A DNA stretch of 64,000 nucleotides. It comes from Puffinus mauretanicus. Taxonomy: Eukaryota > Chordata > Aves > Procellariiformes > Procellariidae. The stretch spans positions 248,001 through 312,000 of the forward strand of contig JAJKFH010001977.1 in NCBI GenBank assembly GCA_023333565.1. Reading direction: 5' to 3'. Within the stretch, counting starts at the first letter, position 1; every line of letters starts with the position of its first letter. The position numbers were made by a program, and so were the translations under genes. Positions 1-14,411 of this stretch are shown piece after piece. The notes beneath the pieces are model-generated. The model was not told the origin of the DNA and did not search any database. It saw only the letters and a list, made by a program, of their open reading frames with translations.

Positions 1-952
1 GTGGGAAGGATTATGAGAAGAAAAATATGAATTTTACTCCTAAAATGAGCTCCAACATTTAAGATTTTCTGGGGGAACAGGAGAAAGGAAGGGAGGTGTT
101 TATGACTCATTCACCTTGTCCTTCCTTCACTCAAGTTTCATGCTTGTGTTTCTAAATATGGCAAAAGAAAAGTCTTTTTTCACTTGCAACCTGTGAATAT
201 TTTATTTGCAATAAACACTGGTATAGAGCTTTATATGAGGTTTATGATACCTGGAAATGATGTACACGCATGTACTACTGGATTCTGCACACAGATACAG
301 TAACTGCACACTGTATGTTGGGCTAATTGTGCTGCTGCTAGCATCTATCTATGACGCCATCTGCAACTTAGCTGTTTTTTGGACTGAAGGCTTCTTTTCC
401 ATTTGAAATAATTAAAACCAGCAGATAACATAATACCAAAGTACTCCTCCTAACCTCTGAACAACTTTTCTATATTAGTTCTGTAAAAAATTCACATGAA
501 ATGTGAAGGTAGAATTAATAAAATTAGAGTGCACTGTTCCTCACAACTTGGATAGTGAACAGAGAGAGTTTCAGCCTTCAGGAGTGCTTATATTTTTTCA
601 CATCTTTCATTTATTTAAATTATTAGGCAAAAAACTTGGGACAGTTCCAGGGCTTTCTTCTACTCAAATTTCTTCTTCTTGTGTCCCCAGAAATTTCCCT
701 GACAAACCAGAAACAAAAAATGGCACTCTCCTCCACAGCTATCCTGAGGGCATATTTGGAGGTGGCTATGCTGCCTGACTGGGAGACAGTGATAGCTGGC
801 TCAGAAATAAGATGTTATAGCCTTCCAGCCAAGAAAAGTTTCCACAGCAATGATGATGCCATGTATAGAATTTATGGGCTATTGTGTGTGTCATTGCTAA
901 GCAGTGTAAGCAAGCTAGCGAAACTCCCATCAGCCATGGCAGCTGCTAAGCT

Positions 953-1507
953 TTAAAGCATAACTTCAAAATTAGAACCTGGGTTTGCAAATTGCCATGT
1001 GAAAAGTGCCGTCTGGCCTAGATCTATCTGAGAGTATATCAGTTTATTTTGTGAAACTGAGGAGAGACAGACCCAAAAAACCACAAGGCATTTGCATCGA
1101 GAATTTACAGTAGTTGACATAGACACAAGAATCAACCATTTCTGTGCAATAGGATAGTGCAAAACAATGCACTTGATCACACTGTGACTACAGAATAATC
1201 TCAGCAAGAGGGAAGACGAGGAATCCCTATTGGGCCTTTCTAATGTTTTAACAAAGTATAAGGATGTTTGAAAAGGAGGTGGATTTCTATAGGGCATAAT
1301 AAAATGAGACACAGGTCCTAAAGTATCCTGAAAACACATGATTAAACTATGTACCAGAACAAATAAAGACAGAATATTTCTGGAAATAAATGGCCTCATT
1401 TTACCTTCTGTAACACCTGCAAGCTGGATCAATTGCCTTGTGGTGGGAAAAGAATTTTCAGGCAGCACAAAAATCATCTCTGATCCAAAAGCACCTAGCA
1501 GTATCAA
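953..1507 (-). other. Longest open frame in the window (184 codons), probably not a gene
   Basis: The frame has an ATG start. The peptide contains a leucine/phenylalanine-rich patch (NILSLFVLVHSLIMCFQ), no signal peptide at its N-terminus and no recognisable domain. It is only slightly longer than the longest chance open frame expected in six frames of 64 kb AT-rich DNA, and no splice or promoter context singles it out. The DNA shows no recognised repeat. Confidence 0.12.
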
Positions 1508-4410
1508 AGAGATGTCACAGTTGGTCAGTGATTAGTTCACGGTGATAAGAACAGCTTCTGGAATATTGAACGGGTAACCTTGATTTGACACTTTCTGAGG
1601 GATTTCAGATATATGCCAAGAACCTAAATAATAATAATTATTCTAAACTACAGTTATGAAAGAAGGTCAGAAATTTAAACTGCTGGTCAACTATTTTTCT
1701 GGATACTGCATGCACAAGTGAGAAACCCTGGAGATAGTATTCAAAGATACAGACCCAAGGACTAATATTAAAGGAGTGAAGAAATAACATACAAGTTATC
1801 AGTCACAAAATATTTCAAACTTACAGAGTTTTTAACTGACAGTAGAGCAATGCCTTAGGAGGCAGCCTGGAAACCACACTGATACAAAGTCGGCATTTTT
1901 TCAAGTGAAGCCCTGAGAGATACTGAATGCAGCTGTGCTGAGAGGAGAGGTTGTGCCTGGCCGCGCTTTTCAGAATGGGACAAGTCGAGCCATTCTGAGG
2001 GCACGGTGGCTGTGCAGCTTCATCCATAGTTAACAGAATGCATCTTGAAGAAGCCTCTGCTGAGTAAATCCAGCTGACCACGCTGCATTTTTTGAGGCCT
2101 TTGCCTTGTGATGAGAGGAAAATCACACGATAATGGACAACATGTTCAACTTCCACCTTCCAGAGAGAAAGCAGAATCTATCAACTAGTCACTTCTGGAT
2201 ATCTGAGTAGCCATTCCAGGCACTCAGTTCTATGTTCCAGGCAAACAGGCAAACCCCCTGCTAACAGCATGTGGTGAGGTTGGCACTAAATTAATTCCTA
2301 CTTCAACAAGTAGCACAGTCTGAGATTTGTGAGAAATGAGGATTTCTTTAAAGCAGGCCAGGCAGTAACCTCAGCAGAAATCATGAAGTAGATGTATGCC
2401 CTACAGCTGGGAGCAGAGCATCCTGAAATGAAACCAGGACTGTATTTACAAGTCAGATACAAGCACCTGAGAACAGGCATTAATCAGAGGAATTTGTGTA
2501 CAGTGGTTGATAATGGGAAAAAACTCTTTCCTCAGCAGCTCTCCCCTTAACGTCAGGAACTTTTAAGTCATGCTAAATTGTTTCTCGCAAGTCAGAAGTG
2601 TGATGTGGAAATGGGGGGCTCATTTTTCATTTTAAGTTGCCACGTTCCTGAGTTTCCATGTTCAAATGATGAAACACTGTGCTACTGCACGGTTTCTCTG
2701 GTATGCTGATAAAGGAAATGGGAAGGTGGTCTTATCAGCATAGAGAATCTAGCAACTGATGGAAAAGGCAAAAATAACAGGAAGGGATCCAGAGCTTGAA
2801 ATGTTTATCCACTGTCAGGTATACAGATTGATTAGTCAGTAAACCAAATGACAGATGAGCAAGGAGATGAAAATCAGATGACTGAGAACCTGGAGTTCTT
2901 TTCTGAGGTGGTTCTTTTGATTTTAGTAATTTTATCTTTCTGTATTTGTGAAGCACCACCTGTGTTTATTCATGTTAAAATACACGCTGTCACAAGACAG
3001 GCATTCTTTATTTTTTATTAACTTCGTTATGCTACGGAAGAAGCCTCTGAGCAGCAGCATCAGAGACAAAAGTAGGGCCATGGCACAGCATGTGTCGATA
3101 CCACATAGCAGGATCAGGAAGTCAGTGGATTCCTGGAGAATTCCCAGGCAAATGTCATTTGTGCTCATACCTTGTGAGTCTGATGTTGATGACTAGTGAG
3201 CTCCTGCCATACAGCAGAGTCCTGCTACTTACCTATAGTATAACGTACATATATTTAAATGTAACAAAGTTAACAATTTAAAAAATGTTAACACCAAAGG
3301 AATTTCTTTGAAGTGGGAATTGAAGTGGCACCCATTTTAGGCTTCAAAAAGTTACTAATAAAAAGAAGTTTGTTCCTAATACTCTGCAAGATTTATGGAG
3401 ATTCTTATCTTCAGACATGTGCGTAGTTTTATTGTAGCTTAAGGTTGTGAAGGATTTGGATCTTATTTTTTCATACAATCGGTATTCCTTATGGCAGTTT
3501 TACAAAATTTAAATAAGATATCTTATCAATTGTGCTATGTTAAAAATTATAATTTGGTGCATCATAAGTTAAAATTTAAAGTTGCAGTAGCAATTTTTTT
3601 TACAAATTATTTTCATAAAGCTCAGACCTAACATAATTTTAAATCAAGCAATTTAAAATCACTGATTCAAATCACTTCCCTACTGTTTTAGCTCTTTCAG
3701 AAGAGACAGGATTAAAGAGTAGGGTTTTTTATCAGAAAAATGTTTGAAAATGTTTATATGTGACTGCTGGGTGAGGAACTCATGATTTATAGCAGTAAAG
3801 AAAGAGAAAAAAAATCTTGCAGCAGCATTGTAGCAAAGCTTTTAGAGAACAGTCAGGGCATGTAAAACTGCCGTTACTATAGTAACAGGATCTTAGTCCT
3901 TTATAAATGAATGTAGAGAATTTGGGGATGTACAATCTGACATAGCAGCACTGTGAAACTAGTCACATTCATGACTCTTACCATAAATTTGTGTTACAGT
4001 AGAATGAAAAAAGCCCCATGTGCAGTGGAGCATGTAGAGCAGGGGTATAAAGGATTATACTAGGGATTAAGCATGTGTATGAGAGGATGGACTCTTGTTT
4101 TAGAGAGTGGGTAACACAAATGGTCAATGCCTGGGTGTGATTTTCTCAAACAAGACTCCTAGATTAATTGATGGAATCAACAGACTCATAGATAGGTTTC
4201 TTAGGAGACCAGATCCTGTATAGAAAGAAGAGGAGTCAGATACTCAAGTAATACCTAGAAAGCAAATTACAGAGACATGAAAACACTCCTATTCTGAAGT
4301 TTGCATTTAGATGTATTTTGGATCCACGTTTATCACCACTAGGTCCATTTTAAAACAAATTGTGTGTCCTTCTCTTCTGAACCATTTGTAGCCTAGGTTA
4401 GGTGAATAGG

Positions 4411-4440
4411 GGTTTGGTTTGGTTCGGTTTGGTTTTTTTT
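4411..4440 (+). repeat. (GGTTT)n microsatellite
   Basis: GGTTT is repeated five times with one C interruption, followed by a T run. Confidence 0.85.
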
Positions 4441-5670
4441 GAAAGAATAGCATCTGTTACATTACTCATATTTTCTCCTGGGGACATAAAGAGAATAAAA
4501 GTGGTGGGATTTTTATGGGCTGTCAGGTGTTATGTTTGGAAGATATGTTTAATAAGTGTTAGATAATAACAGTCAGTAATATGTAAACTACATAATGAAG
4601 TTAGAAGCCTGAAGCTATGATTTTATAATAAAATCTTTATGATAAATGGTTGTTAGTTACTAAGTCTGTTATAACTAGAGTCTGCTATAACCTTCTAAAG
4701 CAGGTTTGAAAACAGAAATCTGTTCTGCCCCAGATTTCCTTATGCTGCATGAACCTGAATTTACAACAGTTCCTCTGTGTAAACGTAAGAAAATAGTAAC
4801 CCTAAAACACAGGATGCTAAGAAAATAAATGTATTATAGAATCTGAAGCACTTCAATAACATGCTCACATAACATGCTTAGAGTAGTTTAGATGAGCTTA
4901 GGGATACCCTAAAGTAAATGCAGTTCAAGTTTTTTATGCTTTGGAAATATTTCCTGTTAATGGAAACATAGCTGTACATACCATAACAGTACAGCACCAT
5001 GTAATGTTTTGGAAGGAGGGAGAGAAAATTAAATTCACTTTCCTATTCAGTGAGTTCTGTCAAGGCAGGAAGAGAGAGGAAAGAGGAGAAAAAGATTAGG
5101 TTTTGTTTTTTCATATGCTCTTCATTCTCTCAAGTTACTGAGTTCTTGGGTTTAACAGGATTCTGCTGTAAAGGAGGATGAAAGAGGTTCACATCAGGAA
5201 AGGCAGGAATGTGTAGATTTAAAGGGCATTATTTATTTTATAGTCAATCTGTTGAACTTAATAAAAAGGGTTTCATTAAGTGGATATTTATTTAGAATTT
5301 TACCAAATTAACAAGCAGTAGCATTTCAGAAAGTTATAACTTTTCCTGCTCATTTTTCCTCCTATCAGAGTTTCACAGTATGAATGAAGTGTGAAAACTT
5401 TTCACAATAAAATAGTACTTGAAAGCTCAGGGGGAGTCCCTCATTCAGATCGGCTGCTGGAATCTTCATAAAGAGCCATTCAGGAGATGAATATTAATTA
5501 CAAGCTTAAAAACAACAGCAATATTGCAGTGATATGTCTCAGAGGCAGACATGAGCTGAGCTATTGTGATGACTTGCCATAGGTGAATAATTAAAGGCAC
5601 ACGTTAAATGGACAAGCTAATTAAACTGTAATGCACATTATTTTGGACATCTGAGCAGTGAAGTACGGTG

Positions 5671-5860
5671 TTATAGAGCCCACTGGCCTTCCTTTCTCAA
5701 TTTCTGTTCCTGGTCTTTCTCTAGTATAGCATGCAGCCTGTCATTAGTGTTCGAGTGCTTGTTGTGGACTGTGAAACTTTGAGCTAAGTTATAAATTTGC
5801 TCGAGCAGATGGAACATTTTAGTTATGCATTTACTAGAAGAAGTTTGAAGGTTCACAAAT
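5671..5860 (-). other. Candidate terminal coding exon, unrecognised
   Basis: Read on the minus strand, a very long pyrimidine tract (plus 5922 down to about 5884) is followed by an AG at 5862-5861, a plausible splice acceptor. An open frame then runs to a TAA at 5673-5671. The encoded 60-odd residues have a protein-like composition: a helical stretch MFHLLEQIYNLAQSF, then a charged tail ending RLHAILEKDQEQKLRKEGQ. AATAAA signals lie 380-440 bases downstream on the same strand. I do not recognise the protein. A pyrimidine tract plus a short open frame can arise by chance, so this is only a candidate. Confidence 0.24.
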
Positions 5861-5934
5861 CTTTGCCATATAGTTAATATGAAAAAAGAAGGGGAAAAAG
5901 AAAGAAAGAAGAAAAAAAATCCCTTACTACCCAT

Positions 5935-8900
5935 TTAGATAAGATCGAGGAAGGTTTAAATTAGCAATAAAAACCATTATGGGCTGTTGTATTCTGACAA
6001 CATCGTCTCTTAAACTTCAGTATGATTGGAATGAAAAGCTTAAGATAATAAGGATGCTATATGTCACCATAAAGTAGGAATGTGCTGACAATTTTATAGA
6101 ATTCAGGTTGGCCACCTATCAGCTAATGAATGCAATGGGTATTTTAAACCAGCATTAAATTTATATACATTAGTCAATTGAAGCTACTGTTACTTGCTCA
6201 TTAAAAATAATGTACAGAGTGTGGTCTCTAAGTATTCTGGGATGGATCTTTCCAATTGTTCCTGTTCAAACTGTTTCACTTTGTATAAAGAGAGCACATA
6301 GAGAATAATTACAGCTTACGCTGAGTGGCTCCATTTTCAGTTATCTGGAAATCTCAGCTTTACTATCAAAAGGAAGATACATAAAGATGATATAGGTCTG
6401 AGGCATGGAAGATCCAAGTAAGTATTTTTAAAATAAAATAAAATATAAATTAAAACTGAGAATTAAAAAAACCAATATTTTTGAAGGGCTTGAGGAGGAT
6501 TCAGGCAATGTAGTGTCTGATCCAAGAGGCAGTATCTTCTGTCTTATCTTTCTGAATGCTCTAGAAATTAATTCATCTTATGGATATATTACGGTTTCAA
6601 ATAATAATGAATACTAGAAGTCTAAGGACTGCAACATTTAGTCATCCTGACAAAAATATAATAATGTCTCATAAGAAATATTAGAAAGCAAAGACAGGTG
6701 ATATACTAACACATATGTAAAACCACTACTAGATGACGTACTGTTAAAGATTAACAGCATCTATAGACCAGTTCATAATGAATATATGATAACATCAGAG
6801 CTGGCAAAAATCTTTCTGGGAATCATTTATTCATTAAAAAATTGAATTTCAGTGTATTACAAACTGTTTGCCATCTTGACCCAACTTCAAGGAACAAATT
6901 TAGGCAAAGCAAAGTAATACATCTAGAAAACATTGAAATAACATTACTCAAAATGTTTTGATTTTTTTTTGAGAGCTGGTTGTCCAAGAGGCAAGAGGTA
7001 CAATTCCTAGAACTACAGTGGAGATACTGGTGCTCCTTCTACTCACACACCTTCTCAGCACCTGAGAAATATGGATTCAGCTCTGCTGTCTGCCAAATTC
7101 AGAAGAGGGACAGGAACTTAGGTATATTGCTTTTCCAAGTCAAGTGATATGGAGTATTTGAAGATGGCTTTTTCTTAATCTTTCCTATTTAAAATGTTCC
7201 ACTTTGCAAAAATAATGAATTATTCATTGGACAAGAAAAAGAGAGAAAGTAAGAACTCTGAACTGAAGCATCAATTATTCATACAACTTTAGATCCCATG
7301 ACTTTGAGTGGAGAGGTGAATAGTAGTCAAAAGTTTTTGACAAAAATCTTCTCAAAGATTATCTTTTTCATATCTTTGTCCTAATTGCATATATTAGATG
7401 CGAAAATTATCTCATTATTTGTACGAAAAAGGCAAGATCGTATAGTAAAAATATACTTTGGTGTTGTCACTTTCTCTACTCTTTTTATATATGTGCTTTT
7501 TACTCTCTTTAATTCTTAATAATATTGAATCTTTCTATGCTGTTTGCTTTTGTTTCCCAAATTTCTGCAGATCATTCAGTAATTGCTTTTTTCCCCAGTT
7601 ATGGGCATTCCAAATTTAGCTGTATGGTTAATTTAAAACAAAGCTTTGAATCTGAACTAAATCAAGCCTTACACAAAGTTTCTTTAACATAGAAAAGAAG
7701 AGTGAAAATCATACACAGCTGATGATAGTTTGATTTCGGTATTCTTTCTCACAGGCTTACTGTAGTTTCACAGCCTGCCAGAGCCCCACAGAGTATATTA
7801 GCCAGGATATTATACAATATAGTCACTCTTTCCAGTAAATCTCATTGTATAAATTTACCATTCCCTTATGCTGTGACTTAGTTATCAACCAAAACGTGGC
7901 ATGCATGGGAGTTTCAAATGCCTAATGGCTTTGTGATACAATAATTTGAACATGCACCAACTTTTTGAATATGTTTTTTTATACTGGTACAATGCTGTAT
8001 GGCTTACAAAGGATTAATAATGTATATAAATATATGTTAGTAGTAGCACAACATCTGTAAAATGTTAATACATATTTTATGGTGCATTCACAGTACATTA
8101 TGAATGATAAATAGGTGACAATAGATGCCTTTATAAAATATTTATCATGCACTCTGCTTTTAGTTATGCTATAAGCTGCTCAAGAGCCATCAACAGAAAG
8201 TGAATAGAGTTATCAAGGTTACAATAAGCTATTTATAATGAAATGTGCAAGCTTAAAATTAAGTACTGCAAATGATGACAAAAAGTTGACAAGCTACAAT
8301 TACACAATAAACTGCAGTCTGATACAGAATAGCCCCTTGAGGTGTTCCATCTTTCTTTGAAACATGGCATATGGAGCACTTGTATCAAATTTTCAGCCTT
8401 TGGAGTATAGCAAAATGAAATTGTATCCATCACAAATCCCCTAATGAGTCTTTGAAGAAACGTATGTAGTAAGTTTGAAAACATAATTTTGGAAAATCAA
8501 GAACTATTTCTGTTGTTAAATGGCTGATTGATGTCCTACATGTCATTGTGATAGTGACAAAACAAATTGAAATACAGAATTTTTCAAATATGGATTAATT
8601 TCTTCTCTTTATCCAAGATTGAAGAATAAGTTTTAGGTATCAATTTTCTAACTCTATATCACCTAATTCTTTTTGATCCTCCAAATAAGCAATATAAATT
8701 ACAGTATAATTTGCTATTCTTAAATATTTCTTTCCATCTTCCTTACTCCAAAGTAATAGGCTTTAAAGGAATTTCAGATCTAAGTATTAGAAAAGCAGTG
8801 TTAAGATGAAAAGAAATGGTAATATTAGTTCATATTTAATTAGGAGACAAAACTAGCTCTTATTATATATATATATATATGCCTTTTTTGAACAATGAGT

Positions 8901-11900
8901 ATTAAAATATGCCTTGAGAGATAAGACTGTAGTCTAGAAAAAGTCTACCTAGACTTTAGAGGGACTTTAATCTACAAATATTAGGCTAAAAATAGCCTCT
9001 GTTTATATCACAGTTAAAGAACAATACTTACAAAAGAATCTTACTGTGTGAGAATATTTCCTACTGTATTGCTCTGGGTTCTGTACTGTAGATTCTGTGG
9101 TCTCCTGGGAACCTGAAAGTTATTTCTAAAGGAAAAAAATAAAGAGTTTCTGCATATGATAAGTGATGGCTTGGTAACATCAGAAGCTGAATTTTTGCTT
9201 AAAAATTCTGGAATGGTCACTGTAGTGGACATTTATCTACACTGTCCCACTAATGAGCTCCAAACTGAAGTAGGAAGGACCACTGCTAAGAAAAACGGGT
9301 TGTCCACTTTTCCATTACTCCTGCAAAATAAATCAGAAATCATCAACAGTCTGATGTGTATATTCTTGTCCTGAAGAAATATCAGAAGTGTCTGAAATAC
9401 CATTTAAAAATATTCAAAGGAGGTAAGTATCCTAAATCTCTCCAAAATCTGGAGTGACCTGGGCATCTAATTTTCTTGGACTCTTGTAAAACTTTAGTGT
9501 CACTTCATGTACAGTATCTTAGGTAAGTTTTTCTTATTTCCTGCTGTTACAGAGATAAAGTCAGTATTCCAGTACTGTTAGGGCTCTCATATTTTTAATC
9601 TGTATGGTTCTGTAAGGCTGGATGGCTATAGATTCCTAAAATATTGACAGTCTTTTCTTCTTTCTTCGGACACAATGGAAAACTGGTAAAACTGGGCAGC
9701 CCAGCTCTTCCACACTAGTCAAAACAGGAAGTCCTTGAGCTGAGAATTGTTGGAGGTTGGAGAGTACTTATGTATCAAATATACTTCTCCCATTCTTTTA
9801 TCTTCTGTATATTTTCCTTGAAACTGTAAGGAGATGGTCTTTGTTTTGGCCCAGAAGGATTATTCTTGTCTTCTTCCCTTATGTTCTCCTTGCATCTACA
9901 AATACAAGTAATTTTTAAAAAGAACATCTCTTCCTGGCTGTTTAATCCACCATCCTTATAACTGACGCTGTAGCACTATAGTGTTTCCTGAAGTACTAAA
10001 AGAAGGAATTCACCGTGATTTTCAAATTTTCTCTCTCCTGTCATGATTTAATATTTCTGATTCAGTAGCAATGTTTTTTTCCACCTAAAATTATGTGGCT
10101 GGCAAAAACTAAAATAACAATATAACTGTTAAGGATCTGGATCAGGATCTGGATTCATATCAGCTGATGTAAATTGTTACAGCTCCATAGTCTTCAACGG
10201 ACATGCACCAACAGTCCTGACAGGGAGATTCTACTTATGTTTTCTTAATGAGATGTACAACTTCACAGGAGGAGAGTCTCCTTCTCTGAATGCCAGGATT
10301 GTTTCTAGCTTGTTGAAATGTTCATGAACTATATTCAATTAGAATTACTTAGTCTTAAAATGTACCCCTGTTGGTAATTGCCAGGCATAGAAAAGGCATC
10401 ATAGAATTGCTTCCAGGCACTGTATTTCCAGGAGTATTCTAATATTCATATTCGTTAGTAGTGAAAGACTTTATTTAAAACATAATATATATTTTAAAGT
10501 GTCTTGTTTTATAGTAAATGTAGGCAAATAGTCTGCCAGACTTGAAAGGTAAATACAGTGAGCTAAATTCATATACTATTAAACTCACACAGACAGGCCC
10601 TTAGCTGGTGCAACAAAATCATATCAATTTTCTGATGTTTTTTATTGCCTATTTGTTCCAAAATAACCTTCAATAAACACTGCTTTCTTCCCATCTCCTC
10701 AAACAGAAAGAGGTCAGTAAAAACATGGCTGTCAAATATCTGTCAGAACAGATTTATTGTACTGCTTAAACCTGTTGAAGTAGATTTTTTTTTCTCCTTC
10801 TCTCCTATAATCTGACCCAGAGGTTAAACTCTCAAGTATATTATTTTATTTATTTTTTCTCTCTCTCCTTGACAACGTACATGAAACAAAACAGGTGTGA
10901 GTCAAATCTCTGGGGCATGGAGTGTCTGAGTGAGTATGAAACTTCTTACTGCTGGCAAAACTGGCTTTAAAATATTACCTGGCCCCAGGTATTTTTATCA
11001 GTTGACTGAAAAAAAAAAATCCCATTTTATCTTGTAATTCAATTCTGGTATAAAACTGATGCTTCACACAGGAACCATTAAAGTCACAACACATGCCTTG
11101 AGCTGAGTTTGCCATCCAGCCCAAGTGGGGTAAACTTTGGGAGGTTGTCCTGCCCTTCCGTCCCTTCCTCCCTCATGAAGACCTGATGCAGAATCAAGAC
11201 TCTGCCAGGTTAGCACTGAAAAATCTAACTAAGATCCCTACACTTGTGTGTAATTTTTTTCCTCTATAAAACCAGGACAACATAGTGAAAGGTAGACAAA
11301 ATTGCATTGCAACAACATGGTTGTGTTTACCAGTAGCTGAGATCTGCCATTATTTCTTGTTAAGCTATTACAAAAATCAACAAGTGCTTATAAAATATCA
11401 CTCCTTCTGAGATGTAAATTTAATTCCATCATGCCTTGTTTCAAGAATACATTGCATTTAGTAGCTGCTAAACACTGTCAATTTGCAGAAACTCTTGTAA
11501 AACACTTACTTAATTTCAGGGGGAATGATAACATATGGTAAACAGAGAAGAGGTCATTAGCACAGCTACATGGATATTACCTCAACTGCCACATTGCTGG
11601 CAATATGTAGAAGTTGTTTTACAATGTGCTAAGCCCAGACAAAGTATTCAATAATGTGATGTTGAGAAGACTCATAATGGCAAGCAGCAAAAGAAGTCTA
11701 AGTTTATATTTGCACCTTTAATATTCTTTAGAATGATTCTGAAATGCAAGGGCTAGATGGTGAGCTATTGTCAATGAGAACAGCTTGATTTTCTTCGCTG
11801 GTTTACTGCTCTTTATTATCAGCTAGTAACAATCTGGCTTGTTCTATTTTCTCTGAGACCAATGTTATTTTTGCTAATGGAAGCGTTCCCAGTAAGTATG

Positions 11901-14059
11901 AAAAGGATAATAATGTCAGATGGTCAGATACTGGCTACCATATGATTGGATTTCTGTGAACGTGATCACCTTTTCCAACAAGAAATTTTGGAAGAAGGGA
12001 AATCTGCCCATTTGTCCAGGATGTCGAGTGCCTGAAAGATATCTGGAAATTTAACAAACAGCAGACAGTGTGCTCCACAGAGCACATGCAACACATCCAG
12101 TGTGCTGTAGTGTGCATTTTGAATGAAAGGTAGCTTATAAAACATAGTTACAGAACATAAAAGAAAAGGGGAAAACAGCAACATAGATGGGAAAGCAAAT
12201 ACTGATCTTCTAAGATAACAAGGATTAGGTAGGATGCTTCATCCACCCCCAGAATGGGCAGAGTCTACAAGCAGAATGGGATGCTTCAGCATTGTGTTTA
12301 GGTGGGCCAGTGAGCACTTACAAGAATAATACGCTATGCCTGTTTCAGTGCTTTTAAAACAGACTTTGTATTTTTAAGAAATTAATCTTCTTGTGTTTCA
12401 GAGGAGCTGTTTTATATCACACGAAATCACAATTAATCTATTACAGGGCCTACCCTCTGTTGGACCTGCTGAACCAGGCTTTACATACACTAGCTATCCT
12501 GGTATGAGGTGCAGTCTAGCTGCAGGAGCTCTGCAAAGGCTAATTTATCCTACTGAGAAGCAACAGGGTTAATTAGCTCATGCATTTCTCACTGCTGAAA
12601 CAGTTACACTATTTCTGTTATCTGAACTACTTCTGTCGCTGTCCTCCTGGCTCTGTGTGTGCTTCCCTGTGGTATACAGTTTAGGCATGTTGCAGGGTTG
12701 CACTTTGTAGGGAATGAATTCACAAGTGAGTGAGTAACTAAATTTTCACACCAGAAGGAGGAGGTCTTGAGAAGTGACATGGTGATGCACTGCAGGACCT
12801 TGTGAGAAGACAGCAAAGCAATTGTCCTGGTAACTGTGACAGCCCCTGTACTAGAGGGCTCTCTTACCCCTGGGATTGCATTTTCTTTAGCTGTACGCAC
12901 ACGCACTGCAGTTTGCTCTCCCACCGCCGTGTCTCCCACCCTATTTCATCATTCCTGCTCTAGCCATGTTGCACTGTTGTTGCCTATTAGAACAGGTAAT
13001 CCTGCTTCTTATCTAAAAGCTTCTGAACCACTGAACCTAACGGTATCCACTGAAGATGTAAACATCAATTGGACTTAAAATTAAATTTGTTAATCCCATT
13101 AGGACTGGGGATTCTTTGGCCACATGTTATACATACCTACATACCTAGTATAAAATAACTTCTTAAAAATACTAACTGTCCTTACAGAAGATGCAATTAG
13201 AACAAGGATCATTAGGGTGGATTTTATAGTAATTTAGTTTACTGCTTTACTCACCTTACAAAATTTAACGTAGCAGGTGGAAAATCTTAGTCTGTTTGCC
13301 TGTAGTTGTATCTTGTACATTAGGAAAGATGCAAACGAAATATTTCAGACCAACAAAACTTTCTAATTACCACCTTCCCCAAAATAAAATGTGATAAATA
13401 GATGTAGAAAACACATTGACTTACATAAAGAAAATTGCCGGTACAAGAGAGCTTAAGAAGTAAACTGACACAGCGTCTGAAGACTGCTTTACTGCCTTCT
13501 GTTGTGAACTGCTTGTTTGCAAAGCCATTAATGCAATGTTCACTTGTTGATTATTCCCAAGACTTCTTCAATACAGCACCAACACAGACAACACCTTTTT
13601 TTTTTCCTTCTTCTTGGGCTAAAATGTTTATTAAAATAATCTTGTTTGTAGGGATTGATGTTCACATGTTGAAGCACAAAATTAGTTTTATATAAACTAT
13701 ATGTAGTATATTTGATACTGTTGTCAGAACAGCATTTTATGGAGTGCCCTTCATGAAATAACTTGGCACACTATGCAGCACATGCAAATTTAGTGGATAT
13801 TTTTATAGTACATAGTACATAGAAAGAAGGCAGAGATTGTAAGATAGATGGAGTTGCACAAGTAAAAGAATTACTATGAACTGTGGCAAAACAGGGTCAA
13901 GGGACAAACAAGGTCAGGTTTAGAGCAGAATTAATGGGCAAGAGAGTAGATGGATCGGAGATCTGACTTACAGTGAAAAGTATAACCAGCTGGACAAATT
14001 GTAAAATTTTGCAGTGTCCCGTGTGTCAGCAACATCCTTTTGCAAATCTAAGAGCCATT
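5935..14059. other. Unique AT-rich DNA, no gene seen
   Basis: Only short chance open frames and small simple repeats are visible. The AT-rich part near 7920-8160 has a repetitive feel (ATATTTTATGGTGCATT, CATTATGAATGATAAATA), perhaps an old DNA transposon remnant, but I cannot place it. Confidence 0.5.
8864..8880. repeat. (AT)n microsatellite
   Basis: About eight uninterrupted AT dinucleotides. Confidence 0.85.
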
Positions 14060-14165
14060 CTGAGGCTTAAGAAACTCAGGTTAAATCCTCTGCTAGGCTA
14101 AATAGTGCAGTTCCATTGATCGCAATGGGACTATTCCAATTTACCCAGTTGATGATCTGACTTGC
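14060..14165. repeat. Diverged copy of a palindromic interspersed repeat
   Basis: AGTTCCATTG at 14109-14118 faces CAATGGGACT a few bases later as an imperfect inverted repeat. It is followed by ATTCCAATTTACCCAGTTGA and TGATCTGACTTGC, which resemble the outer arm of the palindromic repeat suggested for 42744-42856. It directly precedes the old LINE at 14412. Confidence 0.5.
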
Positions 14166-14228
14166 AGTTTTTCCTGGTAAAGGGGATCACAGACCCTTTT
14201 ATTCTACTGAAAGCACCAGCAACTAGTG

Positions 14229-14262
14229 TCTTTCTTTCTCTCTCTGCTTCTCTCCCTCTCTC
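14229..14262. repeat. Pyrimidine (CT)-rich tract
   Basis: A TTTCTTTCTCTCTCTGC-type tract between the palindromic repeat and the old LINE. Confidence 0.6.
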
Positions 14263-14411
14263 ACATACACAAACGATAGAGAGGGCTGTTCCTAAAGACC
14301 AGTTGTGAGAGACAATTGCCAGAAATCTGAAGTGTGAGAAAAAAAGACCTAGATGATAGCTTCTAGCTGAGAAATGCCTGTGGCTCTTGGAAGAATTTCT
14401 GTCTAGAAACG

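Larger units (their letters stand above)
1..5670. other. Unique AT-rich DNA, no gene seen
   Basis: No repeat family, RNA gene or convincing coding sequence is recognised apart from the 184-codon frame and the GGTTT microsatellite listed separately. The part at 5230-5660 carries several TAATTA/AATTAA cores. If the minus-strand exon at 5671 is real, this would be its 3' untranslated region. Confidence 0.5.

Noticed and set aside
953..1507. 184-codon minus-strand open frame as a gene
   Set aside because: Only slightly above the length expected by chance in 64 kb of AT-rich DNA; no domain, promoter or exon structure.
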